NCBI RefSeq assembly: GCF_014266025.1
Contig: NZ_JACMYC010000003.1
Coordinates: 1 to 64,000, forward strand
Direction: 5' to 3'
DNA: 64,000 nucleotides
From: Nocardioides deserti
Lineage (GTDB): Bacteria > Actinomycetota > Actinomycetes > Propionibacteriales > Nocardioidaceae
The position numbers were made by a program, and so were the translations under genes. Position 1 is the first letter of the stretch. The number at the start of each line of letters is the position of its first letter. The notes below the pieces were generated by a model. That model was not told the origin of the DNA. It saw nothing but the letters and a program-made list of their open reading frames with translations, and did no database searches. Positions 33,241-41,312 of this stretch are shown one piece after another.

Positions 33241-33799
33241 CCCGGCCGCGGTCGCGCTCGACCTCGTCCGGTCCCGCCCGCCCACGCTCGGCGTCGGACG
33301 GTTGCTCTGCGTCGACGGACCGGCGGGCTCGGGCAAGACCACGCTCGCCGGGCGCATCGGAGCGCTGGCCGCCGCGCCCGTGCTGCACATGGACGACCTG
33401 TACGACGGGTGGGACGGGCTCCCCCGCGTCGGTGAGCAGCTCGACCGCCTGCTGCTGCCGCTCGCCCGCGGGCAGGCCGGGTCCTACCGGCGCTACGACT
33501 GGCACGCGGGGGCGTACGCCGAGACGGTCGCCGTGGCGCCCGCCCCGCTGCTCGTGCTCGAGGGCGTCGGCGCCGGCCTGGCGGCGTACTCCTCGCTGGC
33601 GGGGGTGCTCGTCTGGGTCGAGACGCCGGCCGACCTGCGGCTCGAGCGCGGGCTGGCGCGCGACGGTGCCGAGGCCGAGCCGCACTGGCGGCGCTGGACG
33701 GTCGCGGAGGCCGCGCACTTCGCCGCCGACCGCACCCGCGAGCGCGCCGACCTGCTCGTGGACGGGACCGGGCGTCGTCCGCCCCTGCGCCTAGGGTGA
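33218..33799 (+). CDS. uridine kinase-like P-loop kinase
   Basis: A 193-aa P-loop protein with Walker A GPAGSGKTTL (residues about 33-42), a DDLYDGWDG motif like the uridine kinase family substrate loop, and an LVLEGVGAG strand serving as Walker B. It may phosphorylate a nucleoside or another small hydroxyl compound; uridine itself is not proven. GTG at 33218 lies within the end of the preceding gene, so translation is probably coupled. Confidence 0.78.
   Translation: MGTASSPDPAAVALDLVRSRPPTLGVGRLLCVDGPAGSGKTTLAGRIGALAAAPVLHMDDLYDGWDGLPRVGEQLDRLLLPLARGQAGSYRRYDWHAGAYAETVAVAPAPLLVLEGVGAGLAAYSSLAGVLVWVETPADLRLERGLARDGAEAEPHWRRWTVAEAAHFAADRTRERADLLVDGTGRRPPLRLG
33792..33797 (+). promoter_or_regulatory. 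-10 box TAGGGT for a leaderless start
   Basis: TAGGGT lies at the end of the kinase gene, 6 nt before the GTG at 33804. It suggests that the mutarotase gene has its own promoter besides read-through. Confidence 0.5.
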
Positions 33800-33803
33800 G
33801 CCG

Positions 33804-34721
33804 GTGCTACCTCCGAGCGGCGAACAGTTCGAGATCGAGGGCGGCGGCTACCGCGCCGTCGTGACCGAGAGCGGGGCTGCGCTGCGCGCGCTCTCCTTCC
33901 GCGGTCGCGACCTCGTCGACGGCTTCGGCGAGGACGAGATGTCCTCCGGAGGCCGGGGGCAGCTGTTGGTGCCGTGGCCGAACCGGGTCCGCGACGGGCA
34001 GTACGCCTTCGAGGGTCGCGACCTCCAGCTCCCGCTGACCGAGCCGTCGCGGCACAACTCCTCGCACGGGCTGGCCCGCTGGGTCGCCTGGAGCGTCGAG
34101 GAGCACACCGGGCACTCGGTGTCGCTGACCTACCGGCTGATGGCGCAGACCGGCTACCCGTGGACGCTCGACCTGCACGTCGCCTACGACCTCTCCGCCG
34201 ACGGCCTCACCGTCACCCAGACCGCGACGAACGACTCCGGCCGCCCGGCGCCGTACGCCTCGGGCGCGCACCCGTACCTCCGCGTCGGCGACGGCCCGGT
34301 CGACCGCTGGGAGCTCACCCTTCCCGCCGCCACCCGCCTGCTCGTCGACGACGAGCGGCTGCTGCCGGTGGGCCGCGAGGCGGTGGAGGGCACGCCGTAC
34401 GACTTCCGCGTCGCCCGCCCTCTCCGCGACCTGGCGCTCAACCACTGCTTCACCGATCTGGAGCGCGACCCCGAGGGCAACACCACCGCGGTGCTCCGCG
34501 ACCCGGCCAGCGGCGACGGCGTCACCCTCTGGGTCGACGGCCACCACCCCTGGCTGCTCCTCTACACCGCCGACGACGTCCCGGCGACCGCCCGCAGGTC
34601 GCTCGCCGTCGAGCCCATGACCGCTCCCCCCGACGCCCTCCGCTCCGGCGAGGACCTCTTCACCCTCGCCCCCGACGAGACCGTCTCCGTCGTCTGGGGC
34701 ATCCGCGCCCTCGAGGACTGA
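33804..34721 (+). CDS. aldose 1-epimerase family protein, second copy
   Basis: A 305-aa mutarotase-fold protein colinear with the one at 25902-26822: VPWPNRVRDGQYAFEG, HNSSHGLARWVAW (His), SGAHPYLRVGDG (His) and LAVEPMTAPPDALRSGEDLF (Glu). It lacks a neighbouring sugar transporter; the local partners are a kinase and a PLP enzyme, so its substrate may differ. GTG at 33804 is fixed by the preceding TAGGGT box. Confidence 0.88.
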   Translation: MLPPSGEQFEIEGGGYRAVVTESGAALRALSFRGRDLVDGFGEDEMSSGGRGQLLVPWPNRVRDGQYAFEGRDLQLPLTEPSRHNSSHGLARWVAWSVEEHTGHSVSLTYRLMAQTGYPWTLDLHVAYDLSADGLTVTQTATNDSGRPAPYASGAHPYLRVGDGPVDRWELTLPAATRLLVDDERLLPVGREAVEGTPYDFRVARPLRDLALNHCFTDLERDPEGNTTAVLRDPASGDGVTLWVDGHHPWLLLYTADDVPATARRSLAVEPMTAPPDALRSGEDLFTLAPDETVSVVWGIRALED

Positions 34722-34763
34722 CCCAGCCCGGCTGACGGGGTGGGTGGAGTGCAGCGCGGTGGG

Positions 34764-35228
34764 CTAGCGGGTGAGCTCGTCGGCCAGGCGGCGGAGGTCG
34801 CGGACGGCCTGGCGGGAGCGTTCGCCGTCGGAGCCCTGGATGCCCATGGCGGAGACCGTGCGACCGTCGGAGAGGTCGAGGGTGACCCAGGGAGCGCCGG
34901 GCGGGAGGTTGACGGAGACGACCTCGGCCCAGTCGAAGGACCGGCTGCGGTAGCCGTTGACGACGGTCAGCCCGTCGCGGGTCGCGGTGACCCGCGACCG
35001 GGTGAGCGCGTGCAGCACGACGCCGCCGGCGATGACGAAGAAGACGATCGTCCCGATCTGGAACGGCGTGAACTTCGCGCGCGTCTCGGCACCGAGGGAG
35101 ATCCAGGCGGTGGCGAGGATGACCAGCATCCCGATGCTCAGGACGGTCGCGACGATCCGTGGGCCGAGCGGGCGCCAGGTCCGCGGCAGCTCCACGGCGC
35201 CGCGGCCGGCCTCAGAGCCGGCAGGCAT
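34764..35228 (-). CDS. PH-domain (YdbT/bPH2-like) membrane protein
   Basis: A 154-aa protein with two transmembrane helices at the N-terminus (IVATVLSIGMLVILATAWISL and FQIGTIVFFVIAGGVVLHAL) followed by a small PH-like domain (RVTATRDGLTVVNGYRSRSFDWAEVVSV). This arrangement is common next to hisG in actinobacteria; the function is unknown. Its start overlaps the end of hisG by 17 bp, so it is the last gene of the hisE-hisG unit. Confidence 0.8.
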   Translation of the reverse strand: MPAGSEAGRGAVELPRTWRPLGPRIVATVLSIGMLVILATAWISLGAETRAKFTPFQIGTIVFFVIAGGVVLHALTRSRVTATRDGLTVVNGYRSRSFDWAEVVSVNLPPGAPWVTLDLSDGRTVSAMGIQGSDGERSRQAVRDLRRLADELTR

Positions 35229-36063
35229 TGATCTCGGTGAGGAGGATGCCGCGCGCGCCCAGCTCCCACAGCTCGTCCATCAACCGCTGGGCACCCTGGC
35301 TCGGGACCATCGCCCGCACGGCGACCCAGCCGTCCTTGTGGAGCGGGGAGACCGTGGGGCTCTCGATGCCGGGCGTCAGCGCGACCGCGGCGGAGACGTG
35401 CTGGCTCTCGATGTCGTAGTCCATCATCACGTAGCTGCGGGCCACCAGCACGCCGTCGAGGCGCCGCTTGAACACCTCGAAGCCGGGCGGCGGGTCGCCG
35501 GTGGCGCGCTTGATGAGCACGGCCTCGGAGTCGAGGATCGTCTCGCCGAAGACCTCGAGCCCGGCCTGCCGCAGCGTGCTGCCGGTCTCCACCACGTCCG
35601 CGACGACGTCGGCGACGCCGAGCTGGATGCTCGTCTCGACCGCGCCGTCGAGCCGCACCACGGACGCCTCGATGCCGTGCTCGGCGAGGAAGGCCCGGAC
35701 GACCCCGACGTACGACGTCGCGATGCGCAGCCCCGCGAGCTGGGACAGGTCGGTGTAGCGCCCGGCCGGACCGGCGAACCGGAACCGGCTGCGGCCGAAG
35801 CCGAGCGGGCGGACCTCGTCGGCCTGCGCGCCGGAGTCGCGCAGGAGGTCGCGGCCGGTGATGCCGACGTCGAGCGTGCCCTCGCCGACGTACAGCGCGA
35901 TGTCGCGCGGACGCAGGTAGAAGAACTCGACGCCGTTCTCGTCGTCGACCAGCGTCAGCTGCTTGCTGTCGTCGCGCTGCCGGTAGCCGGACTCGCGCAG
36001 GATCTCCGAGGCGGACGTGGAGAGCGACCCCTTGTTGGGGACGGCGACGCGGAGGAGGGACAT
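35212..36063 (-). CDS. hisG: ATP phosphoribosyltransferase (long form)
   Basis: First enzyme of histidine synthesis, joining ATP and PRPP; generally feedback-inhibited by histidine (283 aa). Conserved parts are RVAVPNKGSLS, DVGITGRDLL, RIATSYV and DVVETGSTLRQAGLEV, the last containing the PRPP loop. The length and the C-terminal ACT-like domain (PTVSPLHKDGWVAVRAMV) mark the HisZ-independent long form. ATG at 36063 is 17 bp after hisE. Confidence 0.97.
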   Translation of the reverse strand: MSLLRVAVPNKGSLSTSASEILRESGYRQRDDSKQLTLVDDENGVEFFYLRPRDIALYVGEGTLDVGITGRDLLRDSGAQADEVRPLGFGRSRFRFAGPAGRYTDLSQLAGLRIATSYVGVVRAFLAEHGIEASVVRLDGAVETSIQLGVADVVADVVETGSTLRQAGLEVFGETILDSEAVLIKRATGDPPPGFEVFKRRLDGVLVARSYVMMDYDIESQHVSAAVALTPGIESPTVSPLHKDGWVAVRAMVPSQGAQRLMDELWELGARGILLTEINACRL

Positions 36064-36080
36064 GGGAGTCCTGTTCGGGT

Positions 36081-36344
36081 TCAGAGGTGGGCGTAGACGT
36101 CGTCGAGCTCGAGGCCGCTGGCCAGCATCAGGCACTGGGCGTGGTAGAGCAGCTGGCTGATCTCCTCGGCCGCCCGCTCCTTGCCCTCGTGCTCGGCGGC
36201 CATCCAGGACTCGGCAGCCTCCTCGACCAGCTTCTTGCCGATGGCATGGACGCCGGCGTCGAGCTGGGCGACCGTGCCCGATCCCGCCGGACGCGTCCGG
36301 GCCTTCTCCTGCAGCTCGGCCCACAGCTCGTCGAACGTCTTCAC
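36081..36344 (-). CDS. hisE: phosphoribosyl-ATP pyrophosphatase
   Basis: Second histidine step: hydrolyses phosphoribosyl-ATP to phosphoribosyl-AMP and PPi (87 aa, single-domain all-alpha MazG-like fold). [33 protein letters not shown] carries the EExx...ExxD-type metal ligands. GTG at 36344 is supported by a TAGGCT box 8 nt upstream. It is divergent from the large hybrid kinase. Confidence 0.96.
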   Translation of the reverse strand: MKTFDELWAELQEKARTRPAGSGTVAQLDAGVHAIGKKLVEEAAESWMAAEHEGKERAAEEISQLLYHAQCLMLASGLELDDVYAHL

Positions 36345-36352
36345 GGGTCACC

Positions 36353-36358
36353 AGCCTA
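36353..36358 (-). promoter_or_regulatory. -10 box TAGGCT for a leaderless hisE start
   Basis: Minus-strand TAGGCT, 8 nt, then GTG at 36344. It is divergent from the box at 36429-36434. Confidence 0.45.
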
Positions 36359-36428
36359 GGTGACGGCGGTCCGTCGGCGTCCGTCGGTGTCCTCGGGGAC
36401 GGACCGCGGGACCCCTCTGACCTGCTGA

Positions 36429-36434
36429 TACCGT
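36429..36434 (+). promoter_or_regulatory. -10 box TACCGT for the signalling operon
   Basis: TACCGT, 7 nt, then ATG at 36442. It is the only promoter candidate seen before the four-gene kinase/decarboxylase operon. Confidence 0.5.
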
Positions 36435-36441
36435 CCGGGGT

Positions 36442-39375
36442 ATGGGCACATCGCTGTCGCTCGAGGCGCAGCGACGTCGCTTCCACGTCGCCGTCATGGC
36501 GGCGGTGGTCTTCATCGCGCTGTTCGCGGCGCTCCTCTCCCCCGGCACCCCGCAGGACGTGGCAGAAGCGGCCAGCGGCATCGGGTTGATGCTCGCCGGG
36601 GCGTCGACGGCGGTAGGCCTCGCGGTGCGCGCCCGACAGTCCACCGACCAGCGCCGCGCCTGGTCGTGGCTCGTCGTGGCAGCGCTGGTCGCGGTCGCGG
36701 GCAACGCCTGGGGCGCGGTGAGCGGCGTGGACACCGCGACCGGCTCGAGCCTGGTCAGCGACCTCACCATCTCGGCAGCCCTGGCCTTCTCCATCGCCGG
36801 CCTGCTGTCCTTCCCCACGGCGCGTCGGCGGGGGCGCGACCTCGTCGTCCTGATCCTCGACGGTGTCGTGGGTGGCGCGGCAGTCTTGATCGTGGCCTCG
36901 GTGCTGCTCTACGACGAGCTGCTGCGGTCGATCGACGGGCTGTTCGGCCCGGAGTTCTTCAGCGTGCTCATCCCGTTCCTCGACGTCGCGCTGGTCACCG
37001 TTGGGCTCCTCCTCGTGCTGCGAAGCCGCGGCGAGAGCCGGCCCGCACTGGCGCTGGTGGCGCTCGGCTTCTTCCTGTACGCCGTCGCCGACCTCTCCTA
37101 CGCGGTGCGGGTGAGCGAGGGGACGTTCCAGTTCGGGGACCTGCCCGACCTGGGGTGGATCGCGGGCTACGTCCTCATCGGTGTCGCGGCGTGGTACCCG
37201 GCCCGCCCGGGCGCCGAGGACGCCGAGGAGAGCCGTGCCGTCGCCGACGCCCGGGACACGATCCTGGTCTTCGCCACCGTGGGCGTGGCCGTCGTGGTGC
37301 AGACCGTGCTGAACCCGGGCACCGACCTGCAGCGCGCCCAGGTGGTGCTGTGGCTGGCGCTCGGCCTCGCCGCCGGGCTCCGCCAGGTCCTGCTGACCCT
37401 CGACAACACCCAGCTGCGCCGAGGGTTGGAGCTCCGGGTCGAGGAGCAGACCGCCGACCTGCGGCGGATGGCGCGTCGTACCGAGACCCTGCTGACCTCC
37501 GTCGGCGACGGCATCTACGGCGTCGACGCCGACGGGCTGATCACCTGGGTCAACCCGTCAGGCGCCCGCGCGCTCGGCCACCCGATCGGGGCGCTGGTGG
37601 GACAGCGTGCCCACGACCTCTTCCACGCCCCCGAGGTCGACGGAACCACCTTCCCGTACGACGGGTGCTACATCGCCGAGGCGATCGCCTCGGGAACGGT
37701 GACCAGCGCCGAGGAGGACGTCTACGTGCGTGCCGACGGCGGCACGTTCCCCGTCGAGATCACGGCCAGCCCGCTGGTGGACGACGACGTGGTCACCGGT
37801 GCGGTGGTGGTGTTCCGCGACGTCACGCAGCGTCGCGAGGTCGACCGGATGAAGAACGAGTTCCTCTCGGTCGTCAGCCACGAGCTGCGCACGCCGCTCA
37901 CCTCGATCCGCGGCTCGCTGGGCCTGCTGGCCGGTGGTCAGCTGGGCGACCTGAGCCCGCGCGCGACGTCGATGGCCCGGATCGCCCTGGAGAGCAGCGA
38001 GCGGCTGACCCGGCTGATCAACGACATCCTCGACCTCGAGCGGATCGAGTCCGGGACCCGGCCGATGGAGCTGGCGGCGACCGACGCCCGTGCGCTGGTC
38101 GAGGCGGCCACCGCCGAGATGGACGCGATGGCGCGGGGCGCCGACGTGCGCCTCGAGGTCGGCCCGATCTCCGGCGAGGTGCTCGTCGACGCCGACCGGA
38201 TCGTGCAGACGCTGACGAACCTGCTCAACAACGCGATCAAGTTCTCCACCGCCGGCGGCCGGGTCGTCGTCGACGCCGCCGTGCAGCCCACCGGCACCAC
38301 GGTCCTGTTCCGGGTGCGCGACGAGGGCCGCGGGATCCCCGAGGACCAGATCGGCACCATCTTCAACCGCTTCCACCAGGTCGACTCCTCCGACGCCCGC
38401 CAGAAGGGTGGCACGGGCCTCGGCCTGGCCATCAGCCGCGGCATCGTCGAGCGCCACGGCGGACGGATCTGGGCGGAGAGCCGGCCGGGCCAGGGAGCGA
38501 CCGTCCAATTCACGCTCCCGGTGGCGCAGCGCACCCGGCCGGCCGCCGGCGCCGAGCCCGTCGACGCCCCCACGATTCTCGTGTGCGACGACGAGCCGGC
38601 GGTGGTCGGGACGCTGTCGACCATGCTCCTCGAGCACGGCTACCGGCCGATCGGGGTCGGCGACGGCGACGAGGCGATCGCCCGCGCCACCGCCGAGCGG
38701 CCCGCTGCGGTCCTGCTCGACCTGCGCCTGCCCGGCACCTCGGGCGCCGAGGTCGTCGCCCAGCTGCGGGGCGGTGAGCGCACCCGCGGCATCCCCGTCG
38801 TCGTCGTCTCCGGCCTCGGTCCCGAGACCGCGCCCGAGCTGGACCGCCAGACCGAGGGCTGGCTGGTCAAGCCGGTCACCGAGGAGCAGCTGATCCAGGC
38901 CGTCGACGTCGCCCTCGCCGGTCGGATGCGCGAGAGCACCGTGCTGCTGGTCGAGGACGACGAGGACCTCGCCGAGGTGATCATCGCCCTGCTCCGCGGC
39001 CACGGCCTCCGGGTCGACCACGCTCCCACCGCGGCTGCCGCGATCGAGGCCGGGCGCACCCTGCGTCCGCACGTGCTGGTCCTCGACCTGCACCTGCCCG
39101 ACGAGGACGGCTCGGCCGTCGTGGCGGCGTTCCAGCAGGACCCGGTGCTCGCGGCGACCCCGCTGGTCGTCTACAGCGCCGCCGACGTCGAGGTCGACCG
39201 CCGCGCGTCCCTCGCGCTCGGGCCGACCGTCTTCCTCACCAAGGGCCGCAGCGGACCCGAGGCGCTCGAGGACCGCGTCCTCGGCCTGCTCGACGCCGTC
39301 ACCGGCCGTCCGGCCGCGTCCTTCGCCGAGACCTCTGCTTCCCTGTCCCCCGTCGCCTCCCAGGAGGAAATGTGA
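36442..39375 (+). CDS. hybrid sensor histidine kinase: multi-TM, PAS, kinase, two receiver domains
   Basis: A 977-aa signalling protein. Residues about 12-325 hold eight to ten transmembrane helices. A short coiled coil follows (LELRVEEQTADLRRM), then a PAS domain (about 345-470). HisKA carries His480 in VVSHELRTPL. HATPase has NLLNNAIKFS, DEGRGIPEDQ and GGTGLGLAI. Two receivers have phospho-acceptors Asp760 (LLDLRLPG) and Asp882 (VLDLHLPD). The layout implies a phosphorelay within one chain. There is no output domain, so signals probably pass to the single-domain regulator at the operon's end. GTGA overlap with the next gene. Confidence 0.93.
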   Translation: MGTSLSLEAQRRRFHVAVMAAVVFIALFAALLSPGTPQDVAEAASGIGLMLAGASTAVGLAVRARQSTDQRRAWSWLVVAALVAVAGNAWGAVSGVDTATGSSLVSDLTISAALAFSIAGLLSFPTARRRGRDLVVLILDGVVGGAAVLIVASVLLYDELLRSIDGLFGPEFFSVLIPFLDVALVTVGLLLVLRSRGESRPALALVALGFFLYAVADLSYAVRVSEGTFQFGDLPDLGWIAGYVLIGVAAWYPARPGAEDAEESRAVADARDTILVFATVGVAVVVQTVLNPGTDLQRAQVVLWLALGLAAGLRQVLLTLDNTQLRRGLELRVEEQTADLRRMARRTETLLTSVGDGIYGVDADGLITWVNPSGARALGHPIGALVGQRAHDLFHAPEVDGTTFPYDGCYIAEAIASGTVTSAEEDVYVRADGGTFPVEITASPLVDDDVVTGAVVVFRDVTQRREVDRMKNEFLSVVSHELRTPLTSIRGSLGLLAGGQLGDLSPRATSMARIALESSERLTRLINDILDLERIESGTRPMELAATDARALVEAATAEMDAMARGADVRLEVGPISGEVLVDADRIVQTLTNLLNNAIKFSTAGGRVVVDAAVQPTGTTVLFRVRDEGRGIPEDQIGTIFNRFHQVDSSDARQKGGTGLGLAISRGIVERHGGRIWAESRPGQGATVQFTLPVAQRTRPAAGAEPVDAPTILVCDDEPAVVGTLSTMLLEHGYRPIGVGDGDEAIARATAERPAAVLLDLRLPGTSGAEVVAQLRGGERTRGIPVVVVSGLGPETAPELDRQTEGWLVKPVTEEQLIQAVDVALAGRMRESTVLLVEDDEDLAEVIIALLRGHGLRVDHAPTAAAAIEAGRTLRPHVLVLDLHLPDEDGSAVVAAFQQDPVLAATPLVVYSAADVEVDRRASLALGPTVFLTKGRSGPEALEDRVLGLLDAVTGRPAASFAETSASLSPVASQEEM

Positions 39376-39881
39376 CCACCCGCCTCGACATCACCGTCCG
39401 CGCCGCCACCGGGGTCGGACGCACGAAGCTGGCGGCGTACGACCACGCCCTGCTCAACGCCGGAGTCGGCAACTTCAACCTGATCAAGCTCTCCTCGGTG
39501 ATCCCGCCGCACAGCACCGTCCGGGTGCTCGAGGACGGCGCCCGCGAGGTGCTCGCGGGTGGGCACGGCGACAAGCTCTACTGCGTGGAGTCGGCGGTGT
39601 TCGCCGAGCACAGCGGCGAGACGGTGTGGGCCGGGCTCGGATGGACGCGGGACGACACGACCGGCGGGCTGTTCGTCGAGCACCACGGCGGCAGCGAGGA
39701 GTCGCTGCTGGAGCAGATCACCCTGAGCCTGCACGACATGGACGAGAACCGCGGCGGTGGCTACGGGCCCGTCGAGTCCGCGACCGCGTCCGCCCACTGC
39801 ATCGACCGGCCCGTCTGCGCGCTGGTGGTGGCGGCGTACGCCGTCGAGGACTGGAGCCCGAAGGAGCAGCACCGTGCCTGA
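39372..39881 (+). CDS. pdaD: pyruvoyl-dependent arginine decarboxylase
   Basis: Converts arginine to agmatine and CO2, the entry to polyamine synthesis (169 aa proenzyme). The hallmark ALLNAGVGNFNLIKLSSVIPP aligns with archaeal PvlArgDC. Serinolysis between Ser41 and Ser42 should give a 41-aa beta chain and an alpha chain with an N-terminal pyruvoyl group. Asn36 and Glu103 (GLFVEHHGG) match the catalytic Asn and Glu of the M. jannaschii enzyme. GTG at 39372 overlaps the kinase stop and has an AGGAGG site right before it. No agmatinase or ureohydrolase gene lies nearby, so the agmatine may serve as signal or be acted on by the next gene product. Confidence 0.87.
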   Translation: MTTRLDITVRAATGVGRTKLAAYDHALLNAGVGNFNLIKLSSVIPPHSTVRVLEDGAREVLAGGHGDKLYCVESAVFAEHSGETVWAGLGWTRDDTTGGLFVEHHGGSEESLLEQITLSLHDMDENRGGGYGPVESATASAHCIDRPVCALVVAAYAVEDWSPKEQHRA

Positions 39882-40449
39882 GGCGGCCGCCCCCACCCTG
39901 GACATCGTCGTCGAGCGCGAGCTCGACGACGAGACGATCGCGGCGTACTGGGCGCTCTACCGCGAGACGTTCGCCGAGCTGGAGGTCCGCGCGATGGCGC
40001 GCCACCTGCTCCACGAGCACGAGTTCGTCGAGGAGATGAAGGACGCGCGGGTGATGAAGTACGTCGCCCGCGACGCCGCCGGCGAGGTCGTCGGCCTCTC
40101 CACGCTCACCCGCGACCTGGAGACCGTGCCGTGGATCAGCCCCGGCTGGTGGGCGCACCACTACCCCGAGCACACCGCCCGGGACGCCGTCTACTACCTC
40201 GGGTTCACGTTGGTGCGCCACGACCAGCGACAGACCAACGTCATGTGGTCCATGATCTCCACCATCGTGGAGATGCTCGTGGAGGAACGTGCGGTCTGCG
40301 GGTACGACTACTGCAAGTTCAACAACGAGGTGCTCGGCCTCGGTCCGGGTACCGAGGCACTGCTGCACCGGATCGCCGACGTGGAGGTGGACGCCGCGGA
40401 CACGCAGACGTACTACCGAGCGCTCTTCGCCGGACCGCGGGCGCGCTGA
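39874..40449 (+). CDS. GNAT-like putative acyltransferase, operon partner of the arginine decarboxylase
   Basis: A 191-aa protein with a likely GNAT fold: an N-terminal helix pair (DDETIAAYWALYRETFAELEVRAM), a central sheet (RVMKYVARDAAGEVVGLSTLTRD), and a YYLGFTLVRHDQRQTNVMWSMISTIVEMLVEE block where the acetyl-CoA loop would be. The R/Q-x-x-G-x-G/A loop is not canonical, so CoA binding is uncertain. GTG at 39874 overlaps the decarboxylase stop by 8 nt and the last base of its own stop is the A of the next ATG. It might acylate agmatine or a related amine; this is inference from context. Confidence 0.6.
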   Translation: MPEAAAPTLDIVVERELDDETIAAYWALYRETFAELEVRAMARHLLHEHEFVEEMKDARVMKYVARDAAGEVVGLSTLTRDLETVPWISPGWWAHHYPEHTARDAVYYLGFTLVRHDQRQTNVMWSMISTIVEMLVEERAVCGYDYCKFNNEVLGLGPGTEALLHRIADVEVDAADTQTYYRALFAGPRAR

Positions 40450-40820
40450 TGCCCCGCGCCCTCGTCGTGGACGACGACGACTCCATCCGCGAGATCACCC
40501 AGCTCGCGCTGGAGGTCGTCGCCGGCTGGGAGGTCGTCACCGCCGAGAGCGGGGCGCAGGCCATCGACCTGGCCGCCAAGCACCAGCCCGACGTGGTCGT
40601 GCTCGACCTGATGATGCCCGGCATGGACGGCCTCACCACCTTCCGGCACCTCCAGGCGCAGGAGTCGACCACGGGCATCCCGGTCGTGCTGCTCACCGCC
40701 AAGGTCCAGGTCGGGGACCGTCAGCTCTGGGACGAGATGGCCGTCGCCGGCGTCATCTCCAAGCCCTTCGACCCCATGTCCCTCGCCGGCGAGATCTCCA
40801 CGATGCTCGGCTGGACCTGA
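40449..40820 (+). CDS. single-domain response regulator (CheY-like)
   Basis: A 123-aa stand-alone receiver domain. The acidic pocket is VVDDDDS at residues 6-12, the phospho-acceptor is Asp53 (VVLDLMMPGMDG), the switch Thr is in LLTAKVQ and the conserved Lys is in ISKPFDP. There is no DNA-binding or enzymatic output, so it acts by protein contact or as a phosphorelay carrier. ATG overlaps the previous stop (TGATG). The stop lies within the stem of a bidirectional terminator. Confidence 0.93.
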   Translation: MPRALVVDDDDSIREITQLALEVVAGWEVVTAESGAQAIDLAAKHQPDVVVLDLMMPGMDGLTTFRHLQAQESTTGIPVVLLTAKVQVGDRQLWDEMAVAGVISKPFDPMSLAGEISTMLGWT

Positions 40821-40846
40821 CCCGCCGCTCGCTCAGCGGCGGGTCA
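40818..40846. terminator. bidirectional hairpin overlapping both stop codons
   Basis: A 12-bp perfect stem (TGACCCGCCGCT / AGCGGCGGGTCA, loop CGCTC) whose first three bases are the response regulator stop. The ribH stop (40835-40833) lies at the loop edge. It separates two convergent operons within 29 bp. No T-tract follows on either strand. Confidence 0.75.
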
Positions 40847-41312
40847 GGCCGCGGAGGGTGCGGGCGGTGAGGAGGGCGGCGGCCGTCGCCTCGTAGCCCT
40901 TGTCCTCCTTCGACCCGGGCAGCCCGGCGCGGTCGAGCGCCTGCTCGTCGGTGTCGCAGGTGAGCACGCCGAAGCCGACCGGGGTGCGGTGGTCGAGGGC
41001 GACGCGGGTCAGGCCGTCGGTGGCGGCGGAGCAGACGTACTCGAAGTGGGGCGTGCCGCCCCGCACCACGACGCCGAGGGCGACCACGGCGTCGTACCGC
41101 TCCTCGGCGAGCGCCGCGGCGACGACCGGCAGCTCGAACGTGCCCGGCACGCGGACGACGGTCGACTCCCCCACCTGGTGGTCGTCGAGCGCGCGCTCGG
41201 CGCCGGCGAGGAGGCCGTCCATGACCTCGGTGTGCCAGCTGGCGGCGACGACGGCGACGCGCAGGTCGCTGCAGTCGACGGGCTGGAGGGTGGGGGCGCC
41301 GTGTCCGCTCAT
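40833..41312 (-). CDS. ribH: 6,7-dimethyl-8-ribityllumazine synthase
   Basis: Condenses the ribityl-aminouracil with dihydroxybutanone phosphate to lumazine, and often forms a 60-mer or pentamer (159 aa). [46 protein letters not shown] (with the catalytic-type His) and [16 protein letters not shown] are conserved. ATG at 41312 overlaps the ribBA stop (ATGA). Last gene of the rib operon. Confidence 0.97.
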   Translation of the reverse strand: MSGHGAPTLQPVDCSDLRVAVVAASWHTEVMDGLLAGAERALDDHQVGESTVVRVPGTFELPVVAAALAEERYDAVVALGVVVRGGTPHFEYVCSAATDGLTRVALDHRTPVGFGVLTCDTDEQALDRAGLPGSKEDKGYEATAAALLTARTLRGLTRR

